Origin: Cardinium endosymbiont cBtQ1 of Bemisia tabaci
GTDB taxonomy: Bacteria; Bacteroidota; Bacteroidia; Cytophagales; Amoebophilaceae
Length of the DNA: 64,000 nt
Assembly (NCBI RefSeq): GCF_000689375.1
Contig: NZ_CBQZ010000004.1
Coordinates: 1 to 64,000 of the forward strand
Reading direction: 5' to 3'
A program made the translations under genes and the position numbers. Below are positions 18,269 to 28,626 of the stretch, one piece after another. Under the pieces are notes generated by a model, which did not search any database, was not told where the DNA came from, and saw nothing but the letters and a program-made list of their open reading frames with translations. Numbering within the stretch: position 1 is the stretch's first letter; each line of letters begins with the position of its first letter.

Positions 18269-20662
18269 CTATAAAATAGCTGGATAGCGTAAGGGATCTA
18301 CTTCATGCATCATGCTATATATTTTACTCACTATTTCCTCTACGTTAGGTTTAGAAAAATAGTTTCCATCGTCTCCGTAGGCTGGGCGATGTGGTTTGCT
18401 GCTAATGGTTATCGGTGGTTCGTCCAACATAGCGTAACCTTTCTGCTCTTCCAATACTTGTTGCATCATATAGGCAGTTGTACCGCCTGGGACATCTTCA
18501 TCTGCAAAAACAATACGATTGGTTTTTGCCAATGATTGTACAATACTATGATGTATATCAAAGGGTAATAAAGTCTGTACATCAATGACTTCACATTCAA
18601 TGCCTAAACTTGAGAGGCTATTTGCTGCTGCACAAACAATTCGACACATTGCACCATAGGTCACAATCGTCACATCTTTGCCTACACGAAGTAGTTCTGG
18701 TACACCTATTGGTATGGTCATGGTTGCTACATTATTAGGCATAGGTTCTTTTAAGCGGTAACCGTTCAAGCACTCAATGATTAAAGCAATGTCATCTGAA
18801 CGCATCATAGTATTGTAAAAACCAGCTGCTTGGGTCATATTCCGGGGCACTAGTAGGTAGATCCCCCTTATGGCATGCATAATGCTCGATATATAAGAAC
18901 CAGCGTGCCAGATGCCCTCTAGTCGGTGGCCTCTTGTTCGAATGATCATAGGTGCTTTTTGTCCTCCTTTTGTTCTATATAGCAGCGTAGCTAAATCATC
19001 TTGTATAATCTGTAAAGCATAAGGAAGATAGTCTAAATATTGTATTTCAACGATTGGCCTTAGCCCACGCATGGCTGCACCAATGCCTTGGCCGATCATA
19101 GTACATTCTCGAATGCTGGTATCGGTTACGCGTAGTGGGCCATATAGAGCTTGTAGACCTGCAAAACCCTGGTTTACATCACCTATTTTGCCTAAATCTT
19201 GTCCAATCGCAAAAACACGACCATCACGTTCTAATAACGATTTAAAACAACTACATAATATTTCTCTACCGTCTACCTGTGAAGGATTTTCTGTATAAAT
19301 AGGAGGTATGCCTTTTACATATAAAGCAGCACTGCTAGAATGGCTATAAAGATGGCTACTGAATCTGTTTGTGTTGTTTCTTATATTTTTGTGCCACCAA
19401 GCCAGTAGACCCTTTTTATGGACGTAAGGTATCTCTCGTAATGCATAGAGTGCTTTATCTACTGCTTGGCTGATATCTAAGTGACGGAGATGTGGTTGTG
19501 CAAGCGTATGCATAATAGTAGGCCATTCGCTCGTGTCTACTATCTCTTGGGGCAATACGATATCATTTAACAAAGCAAGTAGCTCATTTTTTGCTTGGTT
19601 GCGCTCATGGATACAGCTATTCCATGCAGCTTGCTGTGCTACTTTTACTTTTTTATCTGCTTCTAAGGCAATTTTTTGAAGTGCCTCTTCATTGGCTATA
19701 CCACTTCCTATCATCCATGCTGCCATCTTTGGTAGGCAGTCATATGCCTTTTCCCATCTTAGTCGTTTTGCCGACTTATACCGTTCATGAGAGCCAGATG
19801 TAGAATGGCCTTGTGGTTGGGTAAGTTCTTTAACGTGAATCAATACAGGAACATGTTCGGTTCTACAGATGGTTACCGCCTGATGATAGATGTGACATAA
19901 AGCTAGATAGTCCCACCCCTTCACAACAAATATTTCATAGCCAGCTTTCCCCTTAGTCCGTTTGAAACCTGCTAAAACGGCAGAAATGTCTCCCTTAGTA
20001 GTATGATAGGGTTGGGGAACAGAGATACCATATCCATCATCCCAAATAGAAATACACATAGGTACTTGTAAAACCCCGCCTGCATTAATGGTTTCAAAAA
20101 ACATACCCTCTGAAGTACTTGCATCACCAATGGTACCAAAAGCCACTTCATTCCCTTTATTAGAGAAATTTTTTTGTATCTTCTGAAAATCAGTAGCTCG
20201 GTATAATTTAGAAGCATAGGCTAGCCCTAATAATCTGGGCATTTGTGAGGCCGTACAGGATAGATCAGCAGAAACGTTTTTACGGGTGAGTTGATTCAAC
20301 CAATTCCCTGCTCCATCTATAAATCTTGTTGCAAAATGGCTGTTCATCATTCTCCCTCCAGAAGCCGGATCAGCCTCTATAGAAGCATGTGCATATAATT
20401 GGGCAAAATATTGTTGCAAAGTCAGGGCACCAATCGCAAACATAAAAGTTTGGTCTCTATAGTAGCCGGAACGCCAATCTCCAGCTTGAAAATATTTAGC
20501 CATAGCTAGTTGAGCCACCTCTTTACCATCTCCAAAAATGCCAAATTTGGCCTTTCCTGCAAAGACTTCTTTCCGTGCCAAGACACTTGCTGCTCTGCTC
20601 TCACAAGCTATTCGGTAGTCATTCAGTATTTCAGTAGGCGTAATGGATAAGGCGTTTAACAT
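18269..20662 (-). CDS. Fused alpha-keto acid dehydrogenase E1 (alpha plus beta)
   Basis: A 797-residue protein from the ATG at 20662; a TTG six codons upstream is possible. Residues about 1-370 form the E1 alpha part with the thiamin diphosphate motif GDASTSEGMFFETINAGG. Residues about 455-797 form the E1 beta part (DGREILCSCF, IGQDLGKIGDVNQGF, RVTDTSIRECTMIGQGIG, then VIDVQTLLPFD). Such a fusion is typical of Bacteroidota. It decarboxylates pyruvate or a branched-chain 2-oxo acid within a dehydrogenase complex; the substrate cannot be decided from sequence reading alone. The E2 and E3 genes are not in this window. Confidence 0.88.
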   Translation of the reverse strand: MLNALSITPTEILNDYRIACESRAASVLARKEVFAGKAKFGIFGDGKEVAQLAMAKYFQAGDWRSGYYRDQTFMFAIGALTLQQYFAQLYAHASIEADPASGGRMMNSHFATRFIDGAGNWLNQLTRKNVSADLSCTASQMPRLLGLAYASKLYRATDFQKIQKNFSNKGNEVAFGTIGDASTSEGMFFETINAGGVLQVPMCISIWDDGYGISVPQPYHTTKGDISAVLAGFKRTKGKAGYEIFVVKGWDYLALCHIYHQAVTICRTEHVPVLIHVKELTQPQGHSTSGSHERYKSAKRLRWEKAYDCLPKMAAWMIGSGIANEEALQKIALEADKKVKVAQQAAWNSCIHERNQAKNELLALLNDIVLPQEIVDTSEWPTIMHTLAQPHLRHLDISQAVDKALYALREIPYVHKKGLLAWWHKNIRNNTNRFSSHLYSHSSSAALYVKGIPPIYTENPSQVDGREILCSCFKSLLERDGRVFAIGQDLGKIGDVNQGFAGLQALYGPLRVTDTSIRECTMIGQGIGAAMRGLRPIVEIQYLDYLPYALQIIQDDLATLLYRTKGGQKAPMIIRTRGHRLEGIWHAGSYISSIMHAIRGIYLLVPRNMTQAAGFYNTMMRSDDIALIIECLNGYRLKEPMPNNVATMTIPIGVPELLRVGKDVTIVTYGAMCRIVCAAANSLSSLGIECEVIDVQTLLPFDIHHSIVQSLAKTNRIVFADEDVPGGTTAYMMQQVLEEQKGYAMLDEPPITISSKPHRPAYGDDGNYFSKPNVEEIVSKIYSMMHEVDPLRYPAIL

Positions 20663-21019
20663 ATGCTTTTTATAGTGCAAACCGCTTACTAGATTTTAAA
20701 TTAAAAATATACCATTGTAAATTTAGATGCTTTTTATCCAAAATCATTACGTATCGCTATGAATTATATGGTCACTCCGTAACCTGAAATGCCTTTATAA
20801 CATGGTTGAATGGATATGGACACAATTGCATGATAGCCAAACGCTGACTAATTGTCACCACCTCTTCATTTATACTTTATAATTTTATCCGTTTAAGGGG
20901 TTTGGCATGAAATCTGCTTTAGTACAGGTCAGATTAAAATGTGTGCAACCAAGTTGGCGTGTTGTGCACATAGCTTAATGTAGATGTATACGATCAACCA
21001 TTATTATAATATATAAGTT
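20663..21019. other. Divergent intergenic region between E1 and groES
   Basis: About 360 bases that must hold both promoters. No CIRCE inverted repeat (GCACTC-N9-GAGTGC) is visible, and no full TTTG-N20-TAnnTTTG promoter. Confidence 0.4.
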
Positions 21020-21298
21020 ATGAGCAAAGTTCATATAAAACCATTAGCTGATAGAGTTCTAGTAGAACCTGCAGCAGCTGAAGAAAAAACAGTTGGCGGA
21101 ATTATTATTCCTGATAGTGCTAAAGAAAAACCTCAAAAAGGAAAAGTAGTTGCAGTAGGGCCAGGTAAGAAAGATGAACCTATCACGGTTAAAGTAGGAG
21201 ATCACGTGCTTTATGGCAAGTATAGTGGTACAGAGTTACATATAGATGGTATATCCTATCTTATTATGAAAGAATCAGATATTTATGCTATTACCTAA
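21020..21298 (+). CDS. groES: Co-chaperonin GroES
   Basis: A 92-residue Cpn10. It contains [12 protein letters not shown] at the start, the mobile loop region [18 protein letters not shown] and [21 protein letters not shown] at the end. GroES caps the GroEL ring during ATP-driven protein folding. groEL follows after 54 bases, so the two form the usual operon. Confidence 0.98.
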   Translation: MSKVHIKPLADRVLVEPAAAEEKTVGGIIIPDSAKEKPQKGKVVAVGPGKKDEPITVKVGDHVLYGKYSGTELHIDGISYLIMKESDIYAIT

Positions 21299-21352
21299 TT
21301 CATAGTATACATAATCAATTAAATTCTTATAACCTTATTAAACTAATATACA

Positions 21353-22990
21353 ATGGCAAAGAATATAATTTTTGATGCAGAAGCACGAGAAAAGCTAAAA
21401 AAAGGCATTGATACCATGGCCAATGCAGTAAAGGTTACCCTAGGTCCAAAAGGTAGGAATGTTATTTTAGATAAAAAGTTTGGTGCCCCTAGTGTGACTA
21501 AAGATGGTGTATCGGTGGCAAAAGAAATTAGTCTAAAAGATCCTGTAGAAAATATGGGTGCACAACTGGTGAAAGAGGTAGCTTCTAAAACAGCAGATAG
21601 CGCTGGAGATGGTACTACTACTGCCACACTTTTGGCTCAATCTATTTTTACACATGGTATTAAAAATGTCGCTGCAGGAGCTAATCCGATGGACATCAAA
21701 CGTGGTATAGACAAAGGTGTAACAGCCGTTGTTAAAAAGTTACAAGAAATCTCTAAAAAAATTAATGATTCCAAGGAAATAGAACAGGTAGCCACTATTT
21801 CTGCTAATAGCGACTCTAAAATCGGTAAAATGATTGCAGATGCTATGGAAAAAGTGGGTAAAGATGGCGTGATTACAGTTGAGGAAGCAAAGGGAACAGA
21901 AACAGAAGTAAAGGTAGTAGAGGGAATGGAATTTGATCGAGGCTATCTATCCCCTTATTTTGCAACCAATACAGAAAAAATGGAAGTAGAGCTTTCTAAT
22001 CCTTATATTCTGATTTGTGATAAGAAAATTTCTACTATGAAGGATCTTCTTCCTATTTTAGAAGCTGTTTCTCAAAGTGGAAGACCATTGGTAATCGTTG
22101 CAGAAGATATAGATGGTGAAGCATTGGCTACTCTTGTTGTAAATAAAATTCGAGGTATTTTACGTGTAGCTGCTGTAAAGGCGCCTGGTTTTGGTGATAG
22201 AAGAAAAGCAATGTTAGAAGATATTGCAGTGCTTACAGGAGGTACCTTAATTGCGGAAGAAAAAGGTTGCAAACTAGAAAGTGTTACTTTGGACTGTTTG
22301 GGTAGTGCAGAAAAAGTCAATATCGATAAAGATCGTACGGTTATTGTACATGGTGGCGGAAACAAAAAAGATATCGAAGCCAGGATTGCCCAAATTAAGT
22401 CGCAAATAGCACATGCTACTTCTGATTATGACAAAGAAAAACTCCAAGAGCGTTTGGCAAAGTTATCTGGTGGTGTAGCCATCTTGTATATTGGTGCAGC
22501 TACCGAAGTAGAAATGAAAGAGAAAAAAGACCGTGTAGATGATGCGTTGCATGCCACAAGAGCTGCTGTACAAGAAGGTATTGTGCCAGGTGGCGGTGTT
22601 GCATTGTTGTGTGCAGCAACCTCTGGATCATTGGATCACCTAGCTGTAGAAAATGAAGATGAACAAACAGGTATCAAAATTTTGAGGCTTGCACTAGAGT
22701 CGCCTTTGCGCACCATTGTGGCCAATGCAGGCGGTGAGCCATCTGTAGTGGTCCAGCGTGTAAAAGAAGGTACCGATTCTTTTGGATACAATGCCCGTAC
22801 AGATGTGTTTGAAGATCTCTATAAAGCAGGGATTATTGATCCAACTAAAGTAACCAGATTGGCGCTAGAGAATGCAGCTTCTATTGCCTCTCTTTTACTT
22901 ACAACGGCTTGTGTAGTAGCAGATGATCCGGAAGATGAAAAACCTGCTCCTATGCCTCAGATGGGTGGCGGAATGGGTGGTATGATGTAA
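21353..22990 (+). CDS. groEL: Chaperonin GroEL
   Basis: A 545-residue Hsp60. It has the nucleotide-binding motif [15 protein letters not shown], the apical domain ([17 protein letters not shown]), VPGGGVALL near the C-terminal equatorial part, and the Gly-Met-rich tail GGGMGGMM. The length is standard. It folds proteins in the cytosol with GroES; in endosymbionts the gene is often strongly expressed. A strong terminator follows. Confidence 0.98.
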   Translation: MAKNIIFDAEAREKLKKGIDTMANAVKVTLGPKGRNVILDKKFGAPSVTKDGVSVAKEISLKDPVENMGAQLVKEVASKTADSAGDGTTTATLLAQSIFTHGIKNVAAGANPMDIKRGIDKGVTAVVKKLQEISKKINDSKEIEQVATISANSDSKIGKMIADAMEKVGKDGVITVEEAKGTETEVKVVEGMEFDRGYLSPYFATNTEKMEVELSNPYILICDKKISTMKDLLPILEAVSQSGRPLVIVAEDIDGEALATLVVNKIRGILRVAAVKAPGFGDRRKAMLEDIAVLTGGTLIAEEKGCKLESVTLDCLGSAEKVNIDKDRTVIVHGGGNKKDIEARIAQIKSQIAHATSDYDKEKLQERLAKLSGGVAILYIGAATEVEMKEKKDRVDDALHATRAAVQEGIVPGGGVALLCAATSGSLDHLAVENEDEQTGIKILRLALESPLRTIVANAGGEPSVVVQRVKEGTDSFGYNARTDVFEDLYKAGIIDPTKVTRLALENAASIASLLLTTACVVADDPEDEKPAPMPQMGGGMGGMM

Positions 22991-23019
22991 TCTATTGCTT
23001 GATGGCCATCTATTGGTCC

Positions 23020-23056
23020 AATCAAGGTGATCGGTTGGATACCGATCACCTTGATT
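23020..23056 (+). terminator. Rho-independent-type terminator of groESL
   Basis: A perfect 16-bp stem (AATCAAGGTGATCGGT and its complement) around the loop TGGAT, 30 bases after the groEL stop, followed by a T-containing AT-rich run (GCTTTAAATATTTC). Confidence 0.8.
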
Positions 23057-23330
23057 GCTTTAAATATTTCTATTATACCATTTTTTATTTTTAAAGTATA
23101 AGCAATAATAGATATATGTCAAATTTATATGCTCTATTGTATAATGCCTATTTTCACATTTAATAGATTACCCCCTTTACTCAATAAGATACTTTCTTAT
23201 TTCTGCCTTATATTTAGCCTGTTGGAGATACCCTAAATCTAGCAATATATCATCCAGTAGATCTGTTGATCAAGCTAAAAATATTTCACTAAGCTATCTT
23301 TTAAAATCCTATCAATGTGGAGATGATGCC

Positions 23331-24131
23331 TTGTTTGTTAAGGCTCTTCTACCTTCTGGGGCTATATTGTGTACCAATACATATAGAATTGATGTAGCAG
23401 TTGCTGGTAACGCTAAACATGATACAGGATATAAAAATATTTTAACAGATGAACGTGTAAGCGATAGCTTGCTTATTGAGTCTATTGGAAGCCATTTTGA
23501 CCAAAAGGTTACATTTGGTGTAGCAGATGGTGTCGGTGGATGGGGTAAAATTGCAGGCAACTATTCTAGTACATTAGTCCATAATATTGCAGCATCGAGT
23601 GCTGAAAGCCCATTAGAAATGATCAGGGATGGTTACCATAAAACAGACAAAGTAGCCAGTACCACTATTTGCGTGGCCACTATTGACCAAGGCCATTTAA
23701 TATGGGCTAATTTAGGAGACTCTGGGTTAAGGGTCTTGCGCAATAAGCAGTTTCAAGTTAAGACTAAAGAACAGCAACATATATTTAATTTCCCCTATCA
23801 ATTAGGTAAAAGAAGTATGGATTGTCCAGATGATTGTGACCGTGGAGTATATCGATTGGAAAAAAGAGATGTGATGATTATGGGTACAGATGGTTTATTT
23901 GATAATCTCGATGGTTCAGAACTGATTAGTCTAATCAATCCTGATCATTCTGCAAAGGAAATAATAGATAGGCTGGCTAAAAAAGCCATAGAAAATAGTA
24001 GAAACTTGAATAAAACGTCTCCTTTTTCAGAAAAATCCATGCATGCTTTAGGAATACAATCTTCTGATTATAAATCATATCAAGGAGGTAAACAAGATGA
24101 TATATCTATAGTTGTTGCTGTAGTTAAATAG
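23331..24131 (+). CDS. Eukaryote-like PP2C phosphatase (PPTC7/Ptc7 type)
   Basis: PP2C motifs in order: FGVADGVGGW (metal-binding Asp), STTICVATID, ANLGDSGLRVLR, EQQHIFNFPYQL, MIMGTDGLFDN, SPFSEKSMHALG and GGKQDDISIVVAV. EQQHxFNxPxQL, SPF and GGKxDDI are hallmarks of eukaryotic PPTC7/Ptc7 phosphatases, mitochondrial in yeast and animals, rather than of bacterial PP2Cs. It would remove phosphate from Ser/Thr. The given start is a TTG, but similarity continues upstream: the codons before it read QCGDDA, matching the family's GEDACFV block. The frame stays open back to 23145 without an ATG, GTG or TTG, and there includes FLISALYLAC, which resembles a lipoprotein signal. So the true start is unresolved, or the 5' end is damaged. 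A secreted effector role is inference. Confidence 0.8.
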   Translation: MFVKALLPSGAILCTNTYRIDVAVAGNAKHDTGYKNILTDERVSDSLLIESIGSHFDQKVTFGVADGVGGWGKIAGNYSSTLVHNIAASSAESPLEMIRDGYHKTDKVASTTICVATIDQGHLIWANLGDSGLRVLRNKQFQVKTKEQQHIFNFPYQLGKRSMDCPDDCDRGVYRLEKRDVMIMGTDGLFDNLDGSELISLINPDHSAKEIIDRLAKKAIENSRNLNKTSPFSEKSMHALGIQSSDYKSYQGGKQDDISIVVAVVK

Positions 24132-24473
24132 TTTGTATCCCTATAGATATTCTATCATATGCTATAATAAACTGAAAAATTTAAACAAAAAATTATAACT
24201 TTGTTAGTATGCAACCTAAATGTAAAATACATATATATTATAATAATCAATTTAAAAAATCAATTTTAGATACATTAAAGCCTAGTAAAAGTAAGTAATA
24301 TAGTTGTTCAACTAGTATAAATATCAAACCAATAAGTAATATTTTATTTTTGTAAATCAGTAAATAAATAACTACTTTGGGTGATAAGTAAACAAAAAAC
24401 AGGCAATAAAATCCATCAAGCCTTTTCCCTCATGCCACTGTTATTTGGCTTATACAACTCCATTTAGTAAACG
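24132..24473. other. AT-rich intergenic region upstream of murF-alr
   Basis: Very AT-rich. A TATTTTTG box at 24345-24352 fits a -7 element, but no -33 TTG lies at the right distance. No coding potential. Confidence 0.35.
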
Positions 24474-26960
24474 ATGCATCTTCCTCATACGCTTGCTTAC
24501 TTTAGTGACTTAGTAGTGGTTACAGCTGGCCAAGTAGTTGTTCAAGCAGCTAATTCTCCGATTACCGAATTAATCATAGACAGCAGAAATAAAACCACTA
24601 CTCCATTTCCTATTTTTTTTGCCATTGTAGGCATTAACCACGATGGACACGATTATATAGCAGCAGCTTATGAAAAAGGGATCCGTCAGTTTGTTGTAGC
24701 CCACGCATATCATTGTGCTATGGTAGAAAAATTCAATGGGGTCAATATCCTACAAGTAACCAATACCTTAGAAGCTTTACACCAATTTATTGCTTTTTAC
24801 CGCTCGAAATATCAGTTACCGGTATTGGGCATTACGGGTAGCAATGGCAAAACCATTGTAAAAGAATGGATGCATGAATTTTTATCTAGAAAGTATACAA
24901 CGGTTAGCAACCCTCAGAGTTACAATTCTCAGGTGGGTGTCCCACTTTCCATAAGCCTATTACAACCCAGCCATGCATATGGCATCTTTGAAGCAGGTAT
25001 TGGGCAAACAGGTGAAATGGCCAGATTAGCACGACTGATTCAACCGACGCATGGATTGATTACCAACATTGGCCCTGCCCACAGCCAAGGCTTTCAAAAC
25101 ATCACTCAAAAAATTGAGGAGAAAATAAAATTGTTTACCAGCTGTACAACCATTTATTATTGTAAAGACCATCAACCGATTCATCTAGCCATGGTCGATC
25201 TATATGGTAGGACAAAAGTACTGGTAAATTGGTCTTTTCATAACCAAAAAGCAGATTATAGGGTTGGTTACAAACGGCTAATCAACCAAACCACTCTACA
25301 AATTACTACAACCACCCAAAGCAACACTTTTGTAATTCCCTTTCGGGATAAGGCTTCCATAGAGAATATAACCCATTGTCTGGTCTACCTACTACACAAT
25401 GGCTTTGAGCCCGGACCATTGCAACGTTCACTCTTGCAGCTTACCTCCATACCGATGCGTATGACCCTTAAAGCGGGGATCTATCGTTGCCAGATCATAG
25501 ATGATACCTATACCAATGATATGGTCAGTCTAACCATTGCATTAGATTTTATGCAACAACAACAGCCAACGAAACGAACGGTTATTTTAACTGATATATT
25601 ACAATCTGCTACACCTGATGCCCAACTTTATCAGGAACTAGCTGACTTATTGGTCCAATATACCATCGATCGACTCATCGGTATTGGCCCCCTTATGTGC
25701 CAGTATAAAACGCTTTTCCCTATACCAGAAACCATATTTTTTAATGGTATAGAAGAGTATTTGTCAAAAAAGCCATCCTTTAAAAATGAAACCATCTTAC
25801 TAAAGGGAGCACGTACGTTTCGATTGGAACGGGTGGTGCAAACCATAGAACAAAACAACCATGGAACCATTTTAGAGATCGATATGCATGCGATCAGACA
25901 TAACCTCTCTTACTTTAGAAGACAACTAAACGTAGGCACCAAAATTATGGCTATGGTAAAAGCTTCCTGCTATGGTAGTGGTAGCAGTAACTTTGAATTA
26001 GCTTCTGTACTACAGCGCCATGGCGTGGAGTATCTAGGAGTCGCCTATATGGATGAGGGCATCTCTTTGCGCCAGAAAGGCATTACCTTACCGATTATGG
26101 TGATGAATCCAACCGATGATCACTTTGATGCCATCTTAGACCATCATTTAGAACCAGAAATATACAGCTTGCCATTATTAGATGCATTGGCTTGTTTTAT
26201 AGCAGAAAGATCGGTCGAATCCATATCCATCCACCTTAAATTAGAAACAGGCATGCACCGTTTGGGTATAGCAGCAAAAGAGCTAGACCAACTGATAAAG
26301 CAGTTGAAACAAATGCCCGGTCTACATATAGTCAGTATTTTTAGCCATTTAGCTGCTTCACAAGCAGACTTGCACGATGGATATACCCTGTTACAGGCAG
26401 AAAAATTTATAAAAATGGCGCAATATATAGAAAAACAGCTGGCCATAAAGCCTTTGAAACATCTTTTAAACACCAATGGTATCTTACGTTTTCCACAATT
26501 TCAATTTGATATGGTACGACTAGGGATTGGCTTACATGGTGTAGGGGTTGATCAAACCATACAGCCCCATCTCTTACCAGCCAGCAAGCTTAAAACCACC
26601 ATTTCACAGGTCAAGTCTATTCAAAAAGGCGATAGCATAGGCTATGATCGCAAAGCCATAGCTACACAAGCGATGACCATTGCCACCATACCTATAGGTT
26701 ATGCAGATGGTTTAAGCAGATCATTTGGGTGCGGCAAAGCCACTGTGGTCATCCAAGGCCATGAATGTTCTATTATAGGTAATGTATGCATGGATATGGC
26801 GATGGTCGATGTCACAGGTCTAGCATTAAAACGTGGTGATGAAGTGATTATTTTTAGTGCAGAACATCCAATAGATAGGTTAGCCCAACGGTTGGGTACT
26901 ATTTCTTATGAATTACTTACCCAAATAAGCCAAAGGGTAAAACGTGTGTATTATACTTAA
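24474..26960 (+). CDS. Bifunctional MurF ligase / alanine racemase
   Basis: An 828-residue fusion. The N-terminal half (about 1-460) is MurF, UDP-MurNAc-tripeptide:D-Ala-D-Ala ligase, with ATP site GITGSNGKT at 119-127 and the NPQSYNSQVGVPLS block. The C-terminal half (about 462-828) is alanine racemase, with the PLP lysine K496 in MAMVKASCYGSG, the catalytic Tyr in SIGYDRKA, and VCMDMAMVDVT near the end. MurF-Alr fusions are typical of Bacteroidota. It supplies D-Ala and joins D-Ala-D-Ala to the peptidoglycan precursor. The usual KADAYGHG motif is KASCYGSG here, a mild deviation. Both active sites look complete. It is a single-gene unit followed by a weak terminator. Confidence 0.93.
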   Translation: MHLPHTLAYFSDLVVVTAGQVVVQAANSPITELIIDSRNKTTTPFPIFFAIVGINHDGHDYIAAAYEKGIRQFVVAHAYHCAMVEKFNGVNILQVTNTLEALHQFIAFYRSKYQLPVLGITGSNGKTIVKEWMHEFLSRKYTTVSNPQSYNSQVGVPLSISLLQPSHAYGIFEAGIGQTGEMARLARLIQPTHGLITNIGPAHSQGFQNITQKIEEKIKLFTSCTTIYYCKDHQPIHLAMVDLYGRTKVLVNWSFHNQKADYRVGYKRLINQTTLQITTTTQSNTFVIPFRDKASIENITHCLVYLLHNGFEPGPLQRSLLQLTSIPMRMTLKAGIYRCQIIDDTYTNDMVSLTIALDFMQQQQPTKRTVILTDILQSATPDAQLYQELADLLVQYTIDRLIGIGPLMCQYKTLFPIPETIFFNGIEEYLSKKPSFKNETILLKGARTFRLERVVQTIEQNNHGTILEIDMHAIRHNLSYFRRQLNVGTKIMAMVKASCYGSGSSNFELASVLQRHGVEYLGVAYMDEGISLRQKGITLPIMVMNPTDDHFDAILDHHLEPEIYSLPLLDALACFIAERSVESISIHLKLETGMHRLGIAAKELDQLIKQLKQMPGLHIVSIFSHLAASQADLHDGYTLLQAEKFIKMAQYIEKQLAIKPLKHLLNTNGILRFPQFQFDMVRLGIGLHGVGVDQTIQPHLLPASKLKTTISQVKSIQKGDSIGYDRKAIATQAMTIATIPIGYADGLSRSFGCGKATVVIQGHECSIIGNVCMDMAMVDVTGLALKRGDEVIIFSAEHPIDRLAQRLGTISYELLTQISQRVKRVYYT

Positions 26961-26981
26961 ATATCTATTTTCTAGTCCATT

Positions 26982-27007
26982 CCGTTTGGAACGGTATTTA
27001 TTTTTTC
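26982..27007 (+). terminator. Weak terminator after murF-alr
   Basis: CCGTT-TGG-AACGG hairpin followed by TATTTATTTTTTC, 22 bases after the stop codon. Confidence 0.5.
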
Positions 27008-27210
27008 TTATCATGATAATTGCCAGTCAACAAAAAAGGAAAGCAATGCTTCCGTATGATTTGTTTTGTATAATTGGGGGATTTTCCTTTGTTAAGCTTA
27101 AGCAGTGGGCATAATTCGGTATAGACCGTAGTCTGCTCTATTGTAATGCTTCTGCTTGGTGTTGAATGGTTTACGATAAATTATCATTCATATTTTAAAC
27201 ATTAATAGCT

Positions 27211-28602
27211 ATGAGAAAAATAAACAGTAGAGTAGGTCTATGCATTGGATTACTAACCGTCCATGCTTTGTCTTCTTGTACCAGCATAAAGCAAGGAATA
27301 GGTACCAAGAAGCTTAAAAAGCCGATGCAAACTATGTTAGGTGCCGCTCTATTTTCTAATGTAATTGGTACACCTATGTCTACAACCATGCCATCTGTAT
27401 CCAATACAACTGGGTTGAGTAATACTACTGCTATGGGTACAACATTAAATCCATACGACCTATCAACCACAGAGGCGTTCAACGCAACTGAACCACATCC
27501 ATACACATGCAAAGATGCTTCGATTGGTATCGACATGCTGAATGCAAAGCGTGGTCCATATGGGACGACCTCTTTAATGGATGCAGCGGCAGATGGTCGT
27601 ATAGAAGATTTGAAACAGCTAATACTAAATAAGGCAGCTCTGAATGTTAGGGATAATAATGGAAGGACTGCTTTAATGTATGCAATAGCAAATGATAAAA
27701 TAGATGTTGTTAAATTATTAACAGAAAACAATTTATTAACAGACAGTACTGCAGATTCCAAGATAGAACTTTTGAACGCGGGAGATAAAGAAGGAATAAC
27801 TCCCTTGATGCGGGCAATCATAGAGAAAAATATACCATCTATCAAGTACTTGCTAAACCAACAAAATGTAGATCTGAATGTAAAAGATCATGATGGAAAA
27901 ACTGCTTTAATGCATGGCGCAGTACGTCTTGAGCCAGATACTTACAAGTTATTGGTAGAAAGTCATAGAGTAGATAGAGATGCACAAGATAACGAAGGCA
28001 GAACTGCTTTAATGTATTCAGTAACCCACCAAAAAAAAGAGAATGCTGAATTATTGATCAACTACGGGGCATCGATGACTTTAGGAGATTATCAGGGTAA
28101 AACTGCTCTGATGCATGTAGTAATATCTAATATACCTAATCAAAAAGACTTGGTCGATTTCTTGATAGACAAAGGAGCAAAGGTAGATCAACAAGATGGT
28201 GTTGGAAGGACTGCTTTGATGTATGCAGGAATACATAATAGGGGGGATAGTATAAGGGGATTGGTAGAAAAAGGAGTAAATTTGAATATACAGGATCATG
28301 AAGGAAGGACTTTTTTAATGTATATGGCAATGAGCCCTTTGTATACTGATCAACGATCTATTTTAGATTTATTGCAAAATAGACCGTTCGATCTGGAAGT
28401 AAAAGATCATAAAGGAAAGACTGTTTTGATGTATGGAGTAATACATGGTGCACCATACTATGTTGCGGCATTGATAGAAGAAAAAGCAGATTTACATGCA
28501 AAAGATTATGATGGAAGGACTGCTTACGCCCATGCAATCCGCTCTGAGCAATTTGAAATAGCTGATTTATTGAAAGCAAAGGGAGCAGATCCCAATGAAT
28601 AA
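27211..28602 (+). CDS. Ankyrin-repeat lipoprotein
   Basis: A 463-residue protein with an N-terminal lipoprotein signal (MRKINSRVGLCIGLLTVHALSSC, lipobox Cys at 23). A Thr-rich low-complexity linker follows to about residue 95, then ten ankyrin repeats of about 33 residues run to the C-terminus, each with a G(R/K)TALM(Y/H) start (for example at NGRTALMYAI, GKTALMHGAV, GRTALMYSVT). The repeats are unusually uniform at the DNA level (GGAAGGACTGCTTTAATG-like blocks), which points to recent duplication. Ankyrin proteins bind other proteins and are abundant in intracellular symbionts, often as host-directed effectors. Export to the surface is inferred from the signal. The gene is followed by an IS5-type insertion. 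Confidence 0.88.
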   Translation: MRKINSRVGLCIGLLTVHALSSCTSIKQGIGTKKLKKPMQTMLGAALFSNVIGTPMSTTMPSVSNTTGLSNTTAMGTTLNPYDLSTTEAFNATEPHPYTCKDASIGIDMLNAKRGPYGTTSLMDAAADGRIEDLKQLILNKAALNVRDNNGRTALMYAIANDKIDVVKLLTENNLLTDSTADSKIELLNAGDKEGITPLMRAIIEKNIPSIKYLLNQQNVDLNVKDHDGKTALMHGAVRLEPDTYKLLVESHRVDRDAQDNEGRTALMYSVTHQKKENAELLINYGASMTLGDYQGKTALMHVVISNIPNQKDLVDFLIDKGAKVDQQDGVGRTALMYAGIHNRGDSIRGLVEKGVNLNIQDHEGRTFLMYMAMSPLYTDQRSILDLLQNRPFDLEVKDHKGKTVLMYGVIHGAPYYVAALIEEKADLHAKDYDGRTAYAHAIRSEQFEIADLLKAKGADPNE

Positions 28603-28626
28603 AAGTAACTACTTAAGCATTTATTT

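Noticed and set aside
20663-21019. CIRCE or other heat-shock operator before groES
   Set aside because: No GCACTC-N9-GAGTGC-like inverted repeat is present.
27195-28579. Long minus-strand frames across the ankyrin gene
   Set aside because: They mirror the regular ankyrin codons and have no independent features.
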